Assembly (NCBI GenBank): GCA_011799875.1
Contig: CM022299.1
Span: 29,911,996-29,975,995 of the forward strand
Source: Thinopyrum elongatum
Taxonomy: Eukaryota > Streptophyta > Magnoliopsida > Poales > Poaceae
DNA length: 64,000 bases
Direction of reading: 5' to 3'
The translations under genes and the position numbers were made by a program. The notes below the pieces were generated by a model. It ran no database searches. It had not been told where the DNA came from and worked only from the letters and a program-made list of their open reading frames with translations. This document shows positions 33,170-42,762 of this stretch, piece by piece. Position 1 is the stretch's first letter. Each line of letters starts with the position of its first letter.

Positions 33170-36100
33170 TGTAACACCCCAAAAATTTAATCATGTTTTT
33201 ACTAAATAAAATTTTGAATTATACTAGGTCTTTATTTAATTTCAGAACCCTTTCTGTTTCTGTTTTTCAAAATTCTTCCCTCCATATAGAAATTTTTGGA
33301 AATAATATTGTGGCTTTGGTAGTTTTCTCAAATCATTTCAAATTACATTTTAATAAGAGTAAGAGTTATTTTTCATAATAAAAATTGCCCAAAACAATTA
33401 TTTTAATAGCTATTTCTATACTTTAAATGCTTCTATTGCACTACAACTATTTTAAATAATTCTTTTAAAATTCCACAAAACTTATGGGAGGTCATGTGAT
33501 GCCTACATATCACTTTTATGCAAAAACCTAACTTGGTCTTTTGGAAAATTTGAGTGAAACAATCTCTTTTCATTTCTGTCCAGTATTTGAGTTTCTACTA
33601 CAACCCTAATTTTCCTTGCTCCAAAAATCCTGAAATTTTTCCCACTTATAGTCCTTCCAACCAAACCCTTAAGTCCAAAATTTTATCTCCATTGGAATCT
33701 TTTTAGTTCACCAAATATTCTCCTAAAGTTTCTGTCCAGTAATGAATTCTTGTAAAACTTGCACAGGAAAGTATCTCTTTCTGCTAAACCAATTCTACCA
33801 TCATATCTAACATCTAATGAGACCTCACCCTGGCAATTTTCATAGCCAACATAAAGGCCTAGATTGCCTTAGCATTTTCCAAGCAGGTTGTGGGCATGAC
33901 AGAATTATTGCACTTTTCTAAACTACAAATACCTCTTGACCTTCTGACTAAACCAACCTGTCCCTCATCTCAATCGGACCAAGGGAAGGCACTATGACTA
34001 AATTCATCATCAATGGACCTCCCTAGGGTGCTATGGCATTTCGTCGAGCACCTGGTGTGCGTACACAGAGCGCGTCCAGAGCGCCCAAATTTCACGCGCC
34101 GACACCGGGCCGATGCGGCTCCTCTGCTGCTTCCCCTCCCCGTCCTGGTCCCTCTCTGGATCACTCCGACCTCCCCGTAGCCCGCCGACACCTCCCCGCG
34201 TCGCCTAGCACCGGCCACCACCGACCCCGCCGACCCGCGCCGTCCGCCGCTCGGGCACGGCACCGTTCGGGGGTACCTGGCCCAATCCCCAACCACCAAC
34301 TCGCCCCGCTATTACTGAGGGACACCACCGTCCTCACCAACCCCGCCGTCCACCACCAACCTAGCCACCGCCCTTATCTTCCATTAATGGCCGCCGTCGT
34401 CTTCGGTCGGATAAGCCCGAGAGGAACCGACCTTCCCCGTGCTATAAAACCCCGCCCGAGCTGCTCTCGATCAGGAGCATCACTCCTTCCCTCCTCTGTA
34501 AACCACCACGGGTAGCCAAACGACCGGAGATGGTCAGCTTCTCCAACTCCGGCAACCACTACCGCCACCACCCCCTCGATGATCTCCACCTCTCCAGTAC
34601 CTCCCCTTCTCTTTTATTCCACCAATAGACCCCTGGAGAACCTGCGGATCTTTCCCCATCACCAATTCTGCCGGAGATGGCCGTGGGGAAAAAGCCCTCT
34701 TCCACCCGATGACCTCCTTCGCCATGGCTGAAGCCCTGCTCAACTTGAGCCTCCCCGGCGATCCTCTCCACCTCCCACGGATGCGGCACTTCTACCTGAA
34801 CTCATCCATGTGCCGAGCGTCGCAGGAGACGCCCTACAGCGCCGGCAATCGCCGCCGGCGTGCGCTCTGTCCAGACGCGCGTAAGGGTGGAAGACAAACC
34901 CGACAGGTGGGCCCCACCTGTCGGTGAGTCACCTCTGTCCCGCCAGCAGCGCCTTCCTGTGATCATGTTTACCTTGCGGGGGAAGCGTATTCCCGGAGTG
35001 CGCCATCGACGTCATCGGTCCTTCCGCGCAGCCGAACGGCTGGGCCCAGCCCAGTTGCACCGGGCGGTTAAGCGGCGCTCAGGGCGCAGCTCTTTTCTTT
35101 TCCTTTTTCTTTTTCAGGATGACTCAAATAATTCCATAGCAGTTATTTCTGAACCAAATTTAATGATTAAAATTTCTAAATATTTATAAAATATTGTTCT
35201 ATTATTTTAGCCTAGATGAACATTTTTTTTAGGCTTTGTCTCTGTTGAACCTATTAAATAGTCCTTTTCTTTATTCTTTTCAACTTAGAAATTCTCTAAG
35301 TAAATCATCTGGACTCCAAATGAATTGATTCTTTTTCTGTTATTTTTGATTTTTCATCTAGTTTATTTTAGTATTTATTTGAAAATATTTGAAACAACTT
35401 TTAGTACTGTTTTTGAATTATGTGGTAATTGCTATAATCTTTAAAATAGGAAAATGGAGGGAAGGAACTTTTTAAACTTTTGGAGTGCACCCAATATTTC
35501 TGCATGCTCAAGGCAAGCATCTTGAACACTTGATATGGTGAATGTTTTGTGGTTGCTATCTAGAACATCTGAATCATGGTTAGGATGAATTTTAACAGAA
35601 TTTGCATATAGCTATAGTTGCATGTTTGAGCCATGACTAGTTTGTTATCCTCTATTAAACATGGAATATAAATGGGTATGGTTATTTTTGCATGTCACAT
35701 ACCCGTGTTGGTCTGAACTAATCTGCAGGAGCAGGCATAAGTGAAATACCGTTACCGGGAGGAGGATGATCACGTTGGAGCGTGATCATGCCTTGTTTGT
35801 TGTGCATGTTGAAGCATGCAAGGGTTGTGGCCCTGTTGGGATTGCTGTTGAAGGAATACCTTGTTGTGCTAACCGTTGCAGGAAACTTAATGCCTCCTGA
35901 GTCGACCGTAGATCGAGTCTTGTTCCGGTAACCCCCATACTTGTTTTGTGCTGCCACAGGTAGGGTATGGTTCAGTAAGTTGATAACCCCTTTCCATGCA
36001 CACACCGTACAGAGGGCCACGATGAGGGTTTCCGCGGCCGCGGACTAAATCCTGTCATCGGGTCAGGGGGCATGGGTGTTTCCAGTTGTGACTGAGAGGG

Positions 36101-37426
36101 GGGCACCCCTTGGAATCCGCGCGTATTAATAGTGATCCCATGCAGGACGTTGGTCTCTCCGTCTTAGAGTTTTTCTTGAACGATGCTTTGGGTGATTCCT
36201 GGCATCCGGAAAGTTAACCTGGTGTGTGCTGGTCAGGTGTGTTTTCAACCCAAAGACCGTAATGGGAATTAGTCAGTGTCACGGTGCTGACTAAAGAAAT
36301 CCTTTACTTATGGGTAAAGAGTATACCCTCTGCAGAGTTTAAACCTATTCGAATAGCCGTGTCCGCGGTTAAGGGCTACAGTCTGGGTTGGTCAAGTGTC
36401 GGTCTTAGTGTCGGTCTTCGGAGGAAAATAATTAATTGGGCTTGAACTGTTTTTGCAGGATATTGTTATCATCACTAATGTCGTCATGGTTGTTTGAATA
36501 CTATTGCTGTGAAAAATTTTAAGGTTATGCATATTATTGTGAACTAACCTGTTTCTCTTATTTTAATTTTCCTGAGTGTCTCAGGGGCTGGCTAGACTAC
36601 CCCGGGCACTCAATTTTTTTTTCAAGACCTCTCGTGGCGTCCCTCGAGTTAACAGGCGGTTTATCACGCCACTGCTCTTGTGGACACCCGATTGGCATTT
36701 CTCTTCAAGTCCGACCGTGGTGTCACTTGACACCCGACTGGCATTTCTTTTCAAGACCTCTCGTGGCGTCCCTCGAGTTAACAGGCGGTTTATCACGCCA
36801 CTGCTCTTGTGGACACCCGATTGGCATTTTTCTTCAAGACCTACCGTGGTGTCACTTGACATCCGACCGGCATTTCTTTATTTTGTTACCTTTGACTTTC
36901 CTTGTTTATCACTAACAATTTCATATGTTTGCATATGCTAATATTTTATCATGCCATGATTTAATTCCTGTCAGTAGGCATTTAAGTCCGGTTCATCATG
37001 ATCATGTAATTTAATTGTTGCATTCGGTATATCTTTTGTTCATGATGTTTGCGAGTACATTCAAACGTACTCACAGGCTTGTCCCTGGCTATTTACTTGG
37101 CCAGGTCAGGATTTCTATGAGGAGTACCACAGTGACGACCGTGCGGAGCCTAGGATAGCAGCCATGCGGGATAGGAATTATCCGGGTCAGCTGTTCCTGT
37201 GGGAATGGAGCCCCATCGACGTTGGAGAACCACGAGTTAATTCTGTCATCCACTACCAGACATCATTGTTGTATCATTGGACCTTTATGGTCTTGTATTC
37301 AATTCTTGTAATAGCTTGATAATCTATAACAAGGACGTGTCCACCAGTAACAGTAATCCTGGGCTGGTAATGACACGAGGGGTTAATTTCTAGGATATAT
37401 TGTGTCCCCGAAATCCGGCCCCGACA
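33170..37426 (+). repeat. LARD-like element 3' LTR
   Basis: Near-identical copy of 26685-30971. Preceded by the purine-rich AAGGTGGGTAGAG polypurine tract. Differences from the 5' LTR include loss of about 15 bases near 33210 and about 8 bases near 35960. Confidence 0.93.
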
Positions 37427-37431
37427 CTGTC

Positions 37432-38260
37432 CTCCTCCGACGCTGCCGTTTTACCTCTTCGGCCGCCATCCAGGCATTGTCATACGTCCGCAACCACCAC
37501 CCACGCGCTTGCTTGCCTTATACTATGCGTCGTCCACCCAGGATCCGTCCGCAGCCAGGTACCCTCTGCCCCTGTCGACGACGTCCATAGTGGACACCAT
37601 GCCCAGAGGCATTCGGTCAAATGCCATTGAGCTTATTTTCGAACTTGATGTTGTTTTTTAGAGCAGGAGGGATGGCGGGGTACTCGAGCATGGAGGATGA
37701 GTTGTTGCGCGATGCGTGGTTGGCCGTATCCGAGGATTTCGTAGGCAGGAGCAGAAGGGGGCTTTTCTGGCAGTGCGTGCATGATCCGTTTCACGCGCGA
37801 AAGTACATTGCGCCTTACGGCATGCACATCATCCATGAACACAATGTGAAGTCATTAGCGTATCGATGGTACACCATCCAGACCACCGTCGCCAAGTTTT
37901 GTAAAGCGGCTGATCGGTTGGAGGCAATGTGGCAATTGCGCACGACAGCCGTGGAGATCGTAAGTTTTGCTTCTTCTTGGTGAACTTGTTGATGGTTCAT
38001 TCATTCACTCAATGTTGCTCTACATATTGTGTAGCCTATACGCATTGCCACGATGTACCACAGGTTAGAGGGCCGACCATTTACACACATACATTGTTGG
38101 ATGAAACTCAAGAGGCAGTATGTGTGGGACGACATGATCCGTTCATAAACTTGTTGAACATCTGGTTAATATAGTTGAATTTGAACTATTTCTCGTTGAA
38201 CTTGAACTATTGTTGTACTAGATTTATTTGCATGCTATGTATTGATGATTTGTGCTATTT
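37432..38260 (+). mobile_element. PIF/Harbinger-related element, right piece
   Basis: Continues the GC-rich leader begun at 26407 (adjacent before the LARD insertion) and contains the SANT-like gene. The right terminal inverted repeat was not found; a typical end would read as the reverse complement of GGGCATCTCC. The right limit is therefore only approximate. Confidence 0.45.
37672..38148 (+). CDS. SANT/Myb-like Harbinger accessory-type protein
   Basis: Two exons, 37672-37959 and 38035-38148, split by a 75-bp GT-AG intron (donor GTAAGT) in phase 0, give an unbroken 133-residue protein. It opens with SSMEDELLRDAWLAVSEDF, then GLFWQCVHDPFHARKY, NVKSLAYRWYTIQTTVAKFC and, in exon 2, MYHRLEGRPFTHIHCWMKLK. 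This is the SANT/Myb-like layout of the ORF1-type DNA-binding proteins linked to PIF/Harbinger transposons. They help the DDE nuclease reach the transposon ends and enter the nucleus. It is shorter than usual family members and no nuclease ORF is nearby. An upstream in-frame ATG at 37621 would add 17 residues; 37672 is preferred because the family motif follows at once. The insertion of a retrotransposon in its leader probably separated it from its promoter. Confidence 0.6.
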
Positions 38261-38961
38261 TTTATCTGAACTTTGTTAAATTCCGTCGTGTTTGATGAAT
38301 TTACAAGATCCTCTTTGATTCAAAGGATTCTCATATATAGGAAATTTGCAAGGTCAAAATTCATAAGCAGGGAAAGAAAACAAATGAAAACCCATGTACT
38401 TCTATCTATTCAATTGCCAGCATTCATGGGGTCCTATATGTCACTTGTACAACTAAAGCTCAATCATGTCTCATATTTAGCATACATGAACAGAACAGCT
38501 AGCCCCTCCAAAGGCACTTTTTACTGCATATCTGCTCTGCTAGCTAGCTGATCCTCTTGATCCCAACAGCACAAATACAAAACAAAACAAGCTTGTCTCT
38601 CTCTTGTTCTTCTCCCTCCTGATCTATCTACCCTAAACTCGCAGTACTACTACTTGACAAGAGCATGCAGTGCGCCATCCTGCTGCTGCTAGCAGCTAGC
38701 TGGCCCTCAAAGGCTAAGTAAGCATGCATGCATGCACCTGTAGGACCCCTAGCTGGCCACCTCTTGTGCTTGTGCATACCCTTCTCAACTAAATACCCAG
38801 CCAGGGCTTTGTAAGAGGTGCCCTTGTCTTTATTACTCCTCTCTCTCCTTGCTCAAGCTGCATGCATGCATGCCCTACAAAGCCAGCCACAGGATGAGAG
38901 AGGGAGGGAGAAGAGAACGATGGATGCAAGCAAAGGACATACTACTAGGCCTAGCTATTAC
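38261..38961. other. Intergenic, no supported feature
   Basis: No gene is recognised. Around 38680-38900 there are repeated GCATGCATGC and CTAGCTAGC palindromic words, typical of grass promoters upstream of developmental genes, but no specific site can be named. Confidence 0.5.
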
Positions 38962-40232
38962 CTATACTAGTAAACGTGCCCGTGCGTTGCAACGGGAGAA
39001 AATAAATTTTACATGCTCCTAGCCCAACAAGTATGACTCAAGACCCATACATGTTAACGTCCTCTATTTTAATATGGTGCTGCGGTGTGAAGTGTTGGAA
39101 GGTGGTTAATCTCAGGGCGATGATCAAGAGAATTGATCAGCATGGAAGAATAATATGGAAAAATATCCAGACTTCAACCTATACAAACTTAGTAATATTT
39201 TTTTCTCGTCCTTGGTGCAACTTATGTCCTGTAAGTCATTTCACAACCATATGCATCATTGATAAAAAAAAGATGTGATTTAGAATATATGTTTTGGCTA
39301 GTATTAACTTATACATAAAAAGGAAAATCATTGTTATGGTAGATGGCCACACTGTAATACTATTGTAATCATTGAAAATATCATCCCAACAATAGTTTTC
39401 CTAGCTAGTCCTAGATAACAGAAAAATCATGCTAAACATGCTTAATCAGTTCCAAAACTACAATATTAACAAGCTTCATGCATAAATAAAGGAGGGTGCA
39501 CCTTTTATATATATTGTTTGTGATTGCCGGCTCATATCGGCGCCTATGCATGCATGCATCCAAGTGCTTGGCGATGATTCTGTTGGTTCACATCTACGCC
39601 GGTGTATATATGCACCCAATCTGAACAATCTATGTGTGCTGGTTCAATTACCTTGCACTCATCCCAGATAAATTTGAACGCTCCAGCCCGCCGCTAGCCT
39701 GTGCCACTCCGGCCGGCACCATTCCATGAGGGACTGGCCGAGAACCTCACGATTCATCCCTGTGATATTCTCGCACCTTGCATGTTGGAACTCGCTCTTT
39801 ATCTTTGGCTTATTGATTTCCAAGACAGCTCCTTGCTACCAGAAAAGCTGAAAGATGTATATAAACTGGAAGGGTTGTGTGTAAATAACAGAACTGGGAC
39901 TATTTAGTAGGTAAACCAACCATTGTTTTAGACATAGCACTTGACAACTCAGCTGGCCGTGACAATTAGTATTAGTATCAATACAAAGGTCTTGAGTTCG
40001 ACTCCACCCACAAGCAAATATTATTTTGCGTTGCCATGGGCCGGCTGCGTGGTCAGCATAAGTGGGCCGGCTTCGCGCAAAATTGTGACGCATAAAATAA
40101 AAGTTGATCGCCGTAGGAAGCCTAAGATTAGTACCACCTCGGATATAGAAAATAATATAGGCAAAGTGGACCGACGATGGACGGACGAAATTATGATGAT
40201 AAGAAGCAATAGCCCTTTTATTAGTAGGTATA
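38962..40232. mobile_element. Short-TIR DNA element, unclassified
   Basis: Left end CTATACTAGTAAACGTGCCC, followed by the palindromic word CGTTGCAACG. The right end, reverse-complemented, reads CTATACCTACTAATAAAAGG. The pair forms a short imperfect inverted repeat around TACTAGTAAA/TACTAATAAA, possibly with a TA duplication. These ends are common in grass intergenic DNA. Inside, around 39988-40005, lies a tRNA B-box-like GAGTTCGACTCC. No transposase ORF. Superfamily not assigned. Confidence 0.5.
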
Positions 40233-40298
40233 GATACATGAGTGCAGATGTGTGTGCATGTGTGATGTTTTGTGTGTTTGCTTGCACAAGATCTATAA

Positions 40299-40322
40299 AG
40301 AGAGAGAGAGAGAGAGAGAGAG
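40299..40322. repeat. (AG)n microsatellite
   Basis: About 11 AG dinucleotides. Further short GA/CT runs occur at 40526-40543, 40680-40693, 40938-40955 and 41106-41122, all in the upstream region of the zinc-finger gene. Confidence 0.9.
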
Positions 40323-40720
40323 GCGTGGCTTACTCCATTAATGATTCATGCAGGGGGAGTCGTCGTCTCAGCGTATATGTTGCTGGTTACATAGTGAGGT
40401 GTTATGTAGTGGTTTTGTGGGGCTTCCTTTCCTGCCTAGTGTGGTGCATAGTGACCTATATACCCCTATATACATACACTCTCAAACACAGAGATCAGAT
40501 ACACACATGCGTTGCAATGCAATGCAGACTCTCTCTCTCTCTCACTAGGAGATGAAGAAGGGGTCAGGAGAGAGAAAGGATAGCAACACTGCTACAGCTT
40601 CGCTTTGGATTGCAATCGTCACAGAATCCAAGAATCACATTTGCTTCTTTCGCGCACACAGCATCTTGAGAGAGGGATCTAGAGAGAGAGAGAGCGGTGT
40701 ATGTAGATGTACTAGCATTG

Positions 40721-40858
40721 TACTCCCTCCGTTCGGAATTACTTGTCTCGGAAATACGTCTGTATCCAGACGTATTTCCGAGACAAGTAATTCACAGACG
40801 TATTTCTGAGACATTACAGACGTATTTCCGAGACAAGTAATTCCGAACGGAGGGAGTA
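40721..40858. mobile_element. Stowaway MITE upstream of the zinc-finger gene
   Basis: Bounded by TA duplications (40721-40722, 40857-40858). Left end CTCCCTCCGTTCGGAATTAC, right end its reverse complement (...CCGAACGGAGGGAG). The interior holds three arms with the word ACGTATTTC(C/T)GAGACA, so it can form more than one hairpin. It has no coding capacity and sits about 460 bp upstream of the end of exon 1 of the gene at 41315. Confidence 0.93.
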
Positions 40859-41185
40859 GGTGTGTGTGAATGTGTGTGACAGGAGAGAGAAAGGGGCGGC
40901 CGTGTGCAGAGGTGAACTGATAGAGAACTTTCAGGCTTCTCTCTCTCTCTCTCTCCACCTAAACCTCTAGTGCACTCTATCTCTACGCACCCCAAACCAA
41001 CACTTTAAGACAGCCTTTCCCCCCCAATGCATTTCATGTCCCCAAACTGCAGTGTCTTTTTGCTTTTGTGTCATGGTACTAAATCATCAATAATACTAGT
41101 GCTACTCTCTCTCTCTCTCTCTACACAGCACACACACTCGACACCACTGATGAAGTACTGAACACACCACCCCACCACCACCCGA

Positions 41186-41192
41186 TATATAT
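41186..41192 (+). promoter_or_regulatory. Probable TATA box of the zinc-finger gene
   Basis: TATATAT within CCCGATATATATCCCC, followed by a CT-rich leader. It predicts a transcription start near 41215-41225 and a 5' leader of about 100 bases in exon 1. The choice is by position only. Confidence 0.45.
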
Positions 41193-41314
41193 CCCCTCCC
41201 TTTTCCTTTCTCCTCCGGCCGGCCCCTTCCAAAATCTCCATTGCATCATAGAGTGTTCAGTTGTTGCTGTTTCTTCTCCTCTCACACCACTGCTCTCCCT
41301 GCTCCTGCTCCACC

Positions 41315-42762
41315 ATGTAAGAAGAAGCCTCTACAAGCGCGGCCAACTACCCCCCTCATCACTTTCCCTTGTCTTGTTGTTATTGTTCATCCCCATGTTT
41401 TAGTTGTACATCTCTTCTGAAACACTATTCTCCTTGCTGCGTCTTGTTTATTCATCCTCTTCTCTCTTCTGCAGTTCACAACGAACTAGTTGCATATTAG
41501 TACACTTTTTCTGTCATAAGCTCCTGTTGCCAAACAAGAATGAGTGGATCTCCATGAGCAGCTTGTTTTTTTGTGGTGCTACACATTTTTTTTGTTCTTC
41601 TTATTGGTACTTTGATTGATAGTTTGGTGCAGCCAGTACCACTACTTGTCTGTTGCATCGAGTTCCTGTAGTGCTTATCATTGTGCGGATCTCCATGAAC
41701 TAATCAGTGTTTTCAACTCACAAAGGAGGCAACAAGGGAGCCCCTTGGACTTGAACAACCTGCCGGAGGAGTACGGCAAGCAAGCCGTGGAGAGCTCAAC
41801 GACCACCGCCGCATCCAGCGCGGCCGCCGCAACCAGTAAGAAACTCCAAACGTCAACTATTTCATTCGATTTGAAGGTGGACTTGCATAGAAGTACTAAC
41901 ATGTACTTGCAAATGTGTTTCATCAGGGACAAAGAAGAAGAGCATCGGAGGGAAGGATGAGGCCGGCAAGGTGTACCAGTGCAGGTTCTGCTCCCTCAAG
42001 TTTGGCAAATCCCAAGCCCTGGGCGGCCACATGAACCGCCATCGCCAAGGCAAGCATCATCAGCCAGATCACAACCCTAGCTAGATGTTACTTCCTCTTC
42101 CATGCATAACTGGTAACCTTACTTTCCTTGGCTCAGAGAGGGAGACCGAGACCCTGAACCGCGCCCGGCAGCTCGTCTTCGGCAACGACACCCTCTCCGC
42201 CGTCGGCGCACAGATGAGGTGCCTACCATGGCCGGCCGTCTCGATTCTTGGAGAGATTAGGGTTTTTCCATGGCCGCCACTGAACTTCTTTCTCTTCTGC
42301 AGTTTCAGGGATGTGAACATGGGAGGCAGTGCTCCATCGGCCATGCTGGGAGGAGGATTCAGGGGAGGCATCACCGGCAGCGGCGGCGGGGTCGTCGGAG
42401 ACCCGAGCCACCACCCGTTCCGGCCGGTGCACCCGCGGGTGTCGCCGCAGACGCCGCCGTCGTACCATTACCTCTACAGCACGACGCCGTCCGCGTTGAA
42501 CCCCATGAGCTACCCGGCGACGTACCCTGCCCCTCCCCGCCAGCAGCTCGCCTCCGTCGGCGACTACGTCATCGGCCACGCCGTTTCCCCCGGCGACGCA
42601 ATGGTACAGCAGCAGCAGCAGCGCCGCACTGCCGGCTTCTCCTCCTGCTTCTTCGCTCCACACGCCGCGCCGCCGTCGACGGCGCCTGCGAACGTGCAGG
42701 CAGACCACAACTACAGCTTCGGGTGCGGCGGCCACACCAGAAATGTCAATGCTTCCTCCTGA
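41315..42762 (+). CDS. JAG-like (SL1/OPB-like): JAGGED-like C2H2 zinc-finger transcription factor
   Basis: Exons: up to 41316 (leader plus AT), 41726-41835, 41927-42049, 42137-42218 and 42303-42762. Their coding total is 777 bases, an exact 258 codons plus stop. The protein begins MRQQGSPLDLNNLPEEYG; DLNNLP (residues 9-14) fits the DLNxxP repression motif that recruits TOPLESS-type co-repressors. A single C2H2 finger has Cys56, Cys59, His72 and His76 with the plant-specific QALGGH helix (KSQALGGHMNRHR). It is followed by RETETLNRARQLVF, a hallmark of JAGGED proteins. The C-terminal half is Gly/Pro/Ser-rich with a short Gln run. JAGGED proteins act in the nucleus to promote growth of lateral organs; in rice, STAMENLESS1/OPEN BEAK affects floral organ identity and leaf shape. 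Frame, domain and intron phases all agree, so the gene looks intact. The split start codon explains why the first exon is easy to miss. If intron 1 were retained, an in-frame ATG at 41616 could add an unrelated N-terminus. Confidence 0.9.
41317..41725 (+). other. Intron 1, splitting the start codon
   Basis: Donor GTAAGAAG directly after ...CACCAT, acceptor ...CACAAAG before GAGGCAACAAGG. Splicing joins AT to G and creates ATG AGG CAA. No other in-frame ATG exists in exon 2 or exon 3 before Met73 in the zinc finger, so this splice is what supplies the start. Confidence 0.75.
42050..42136 (+). other. Intron 3, GC-AG type
   Basis: Donor reads CCAAG|GCAAGC, acceptor TTGGCTCAG|AGAGGG. With these borders the protein reads NRHRQ-ERETETLN, the conserved JAGGED text. 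No GT donor nearby gives this frame. GC-AG introns are a small, known class with a strong exon-side match, as here. Confidence 0.8.

Larger units (their letters stand above)
26685..37426 (+). mobile_element. LARD-like LTR retrotransposon with 4.3-kb LTRs
   Basis: LTRs 26685-30971 (4287 bp) and 33170-37426 (4257 bp) begin TGTAACACCCC and end CCGGCCCCGACA. They are nearly identical with scattered substitutions and a few small indels, so this is the youngest large insertion here. TSD CTGTC at 26680-26684 and 37427-37431. The internal region is only 2198 bp with a Met-initiator primer site and no gag capsid, protease, RT or integrase motif. The layout (huge LTRs, short non-pol interior) is that of large retrotransposon derivatives. 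It must move with enzymes of another element. Confidence 0.93.

Noticed and set aside
38741..38900. Possible microRNA hairpin upstream of the zinc-finger gene (GGCTTTGTAAGAGG against CTACAAAGCC)
   Set aside because: The arms pair only over short stretches and no known miRNA sequence is visible.
41616..41960. ORF beginning at 41616 as the true N-terminus of the zinc-finger gene
   Set aside because: It is in frame with exon 2 but its added residues are Ser/Cys/Tyr-rich and unlike any JAGGED N-terminus, and it would require intron 1 retention. The AT|G splice gives the conserved MRxxG...DLNNLP start.
42223..42735. Long antisense ORFs and a second sense frame over the last exon of the JAGGED-like gene
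   Set aside because: High GC at codon third positions leaves shadow frames open. The zinc-finger frame is supported by domain text and splice phases; the others are not.
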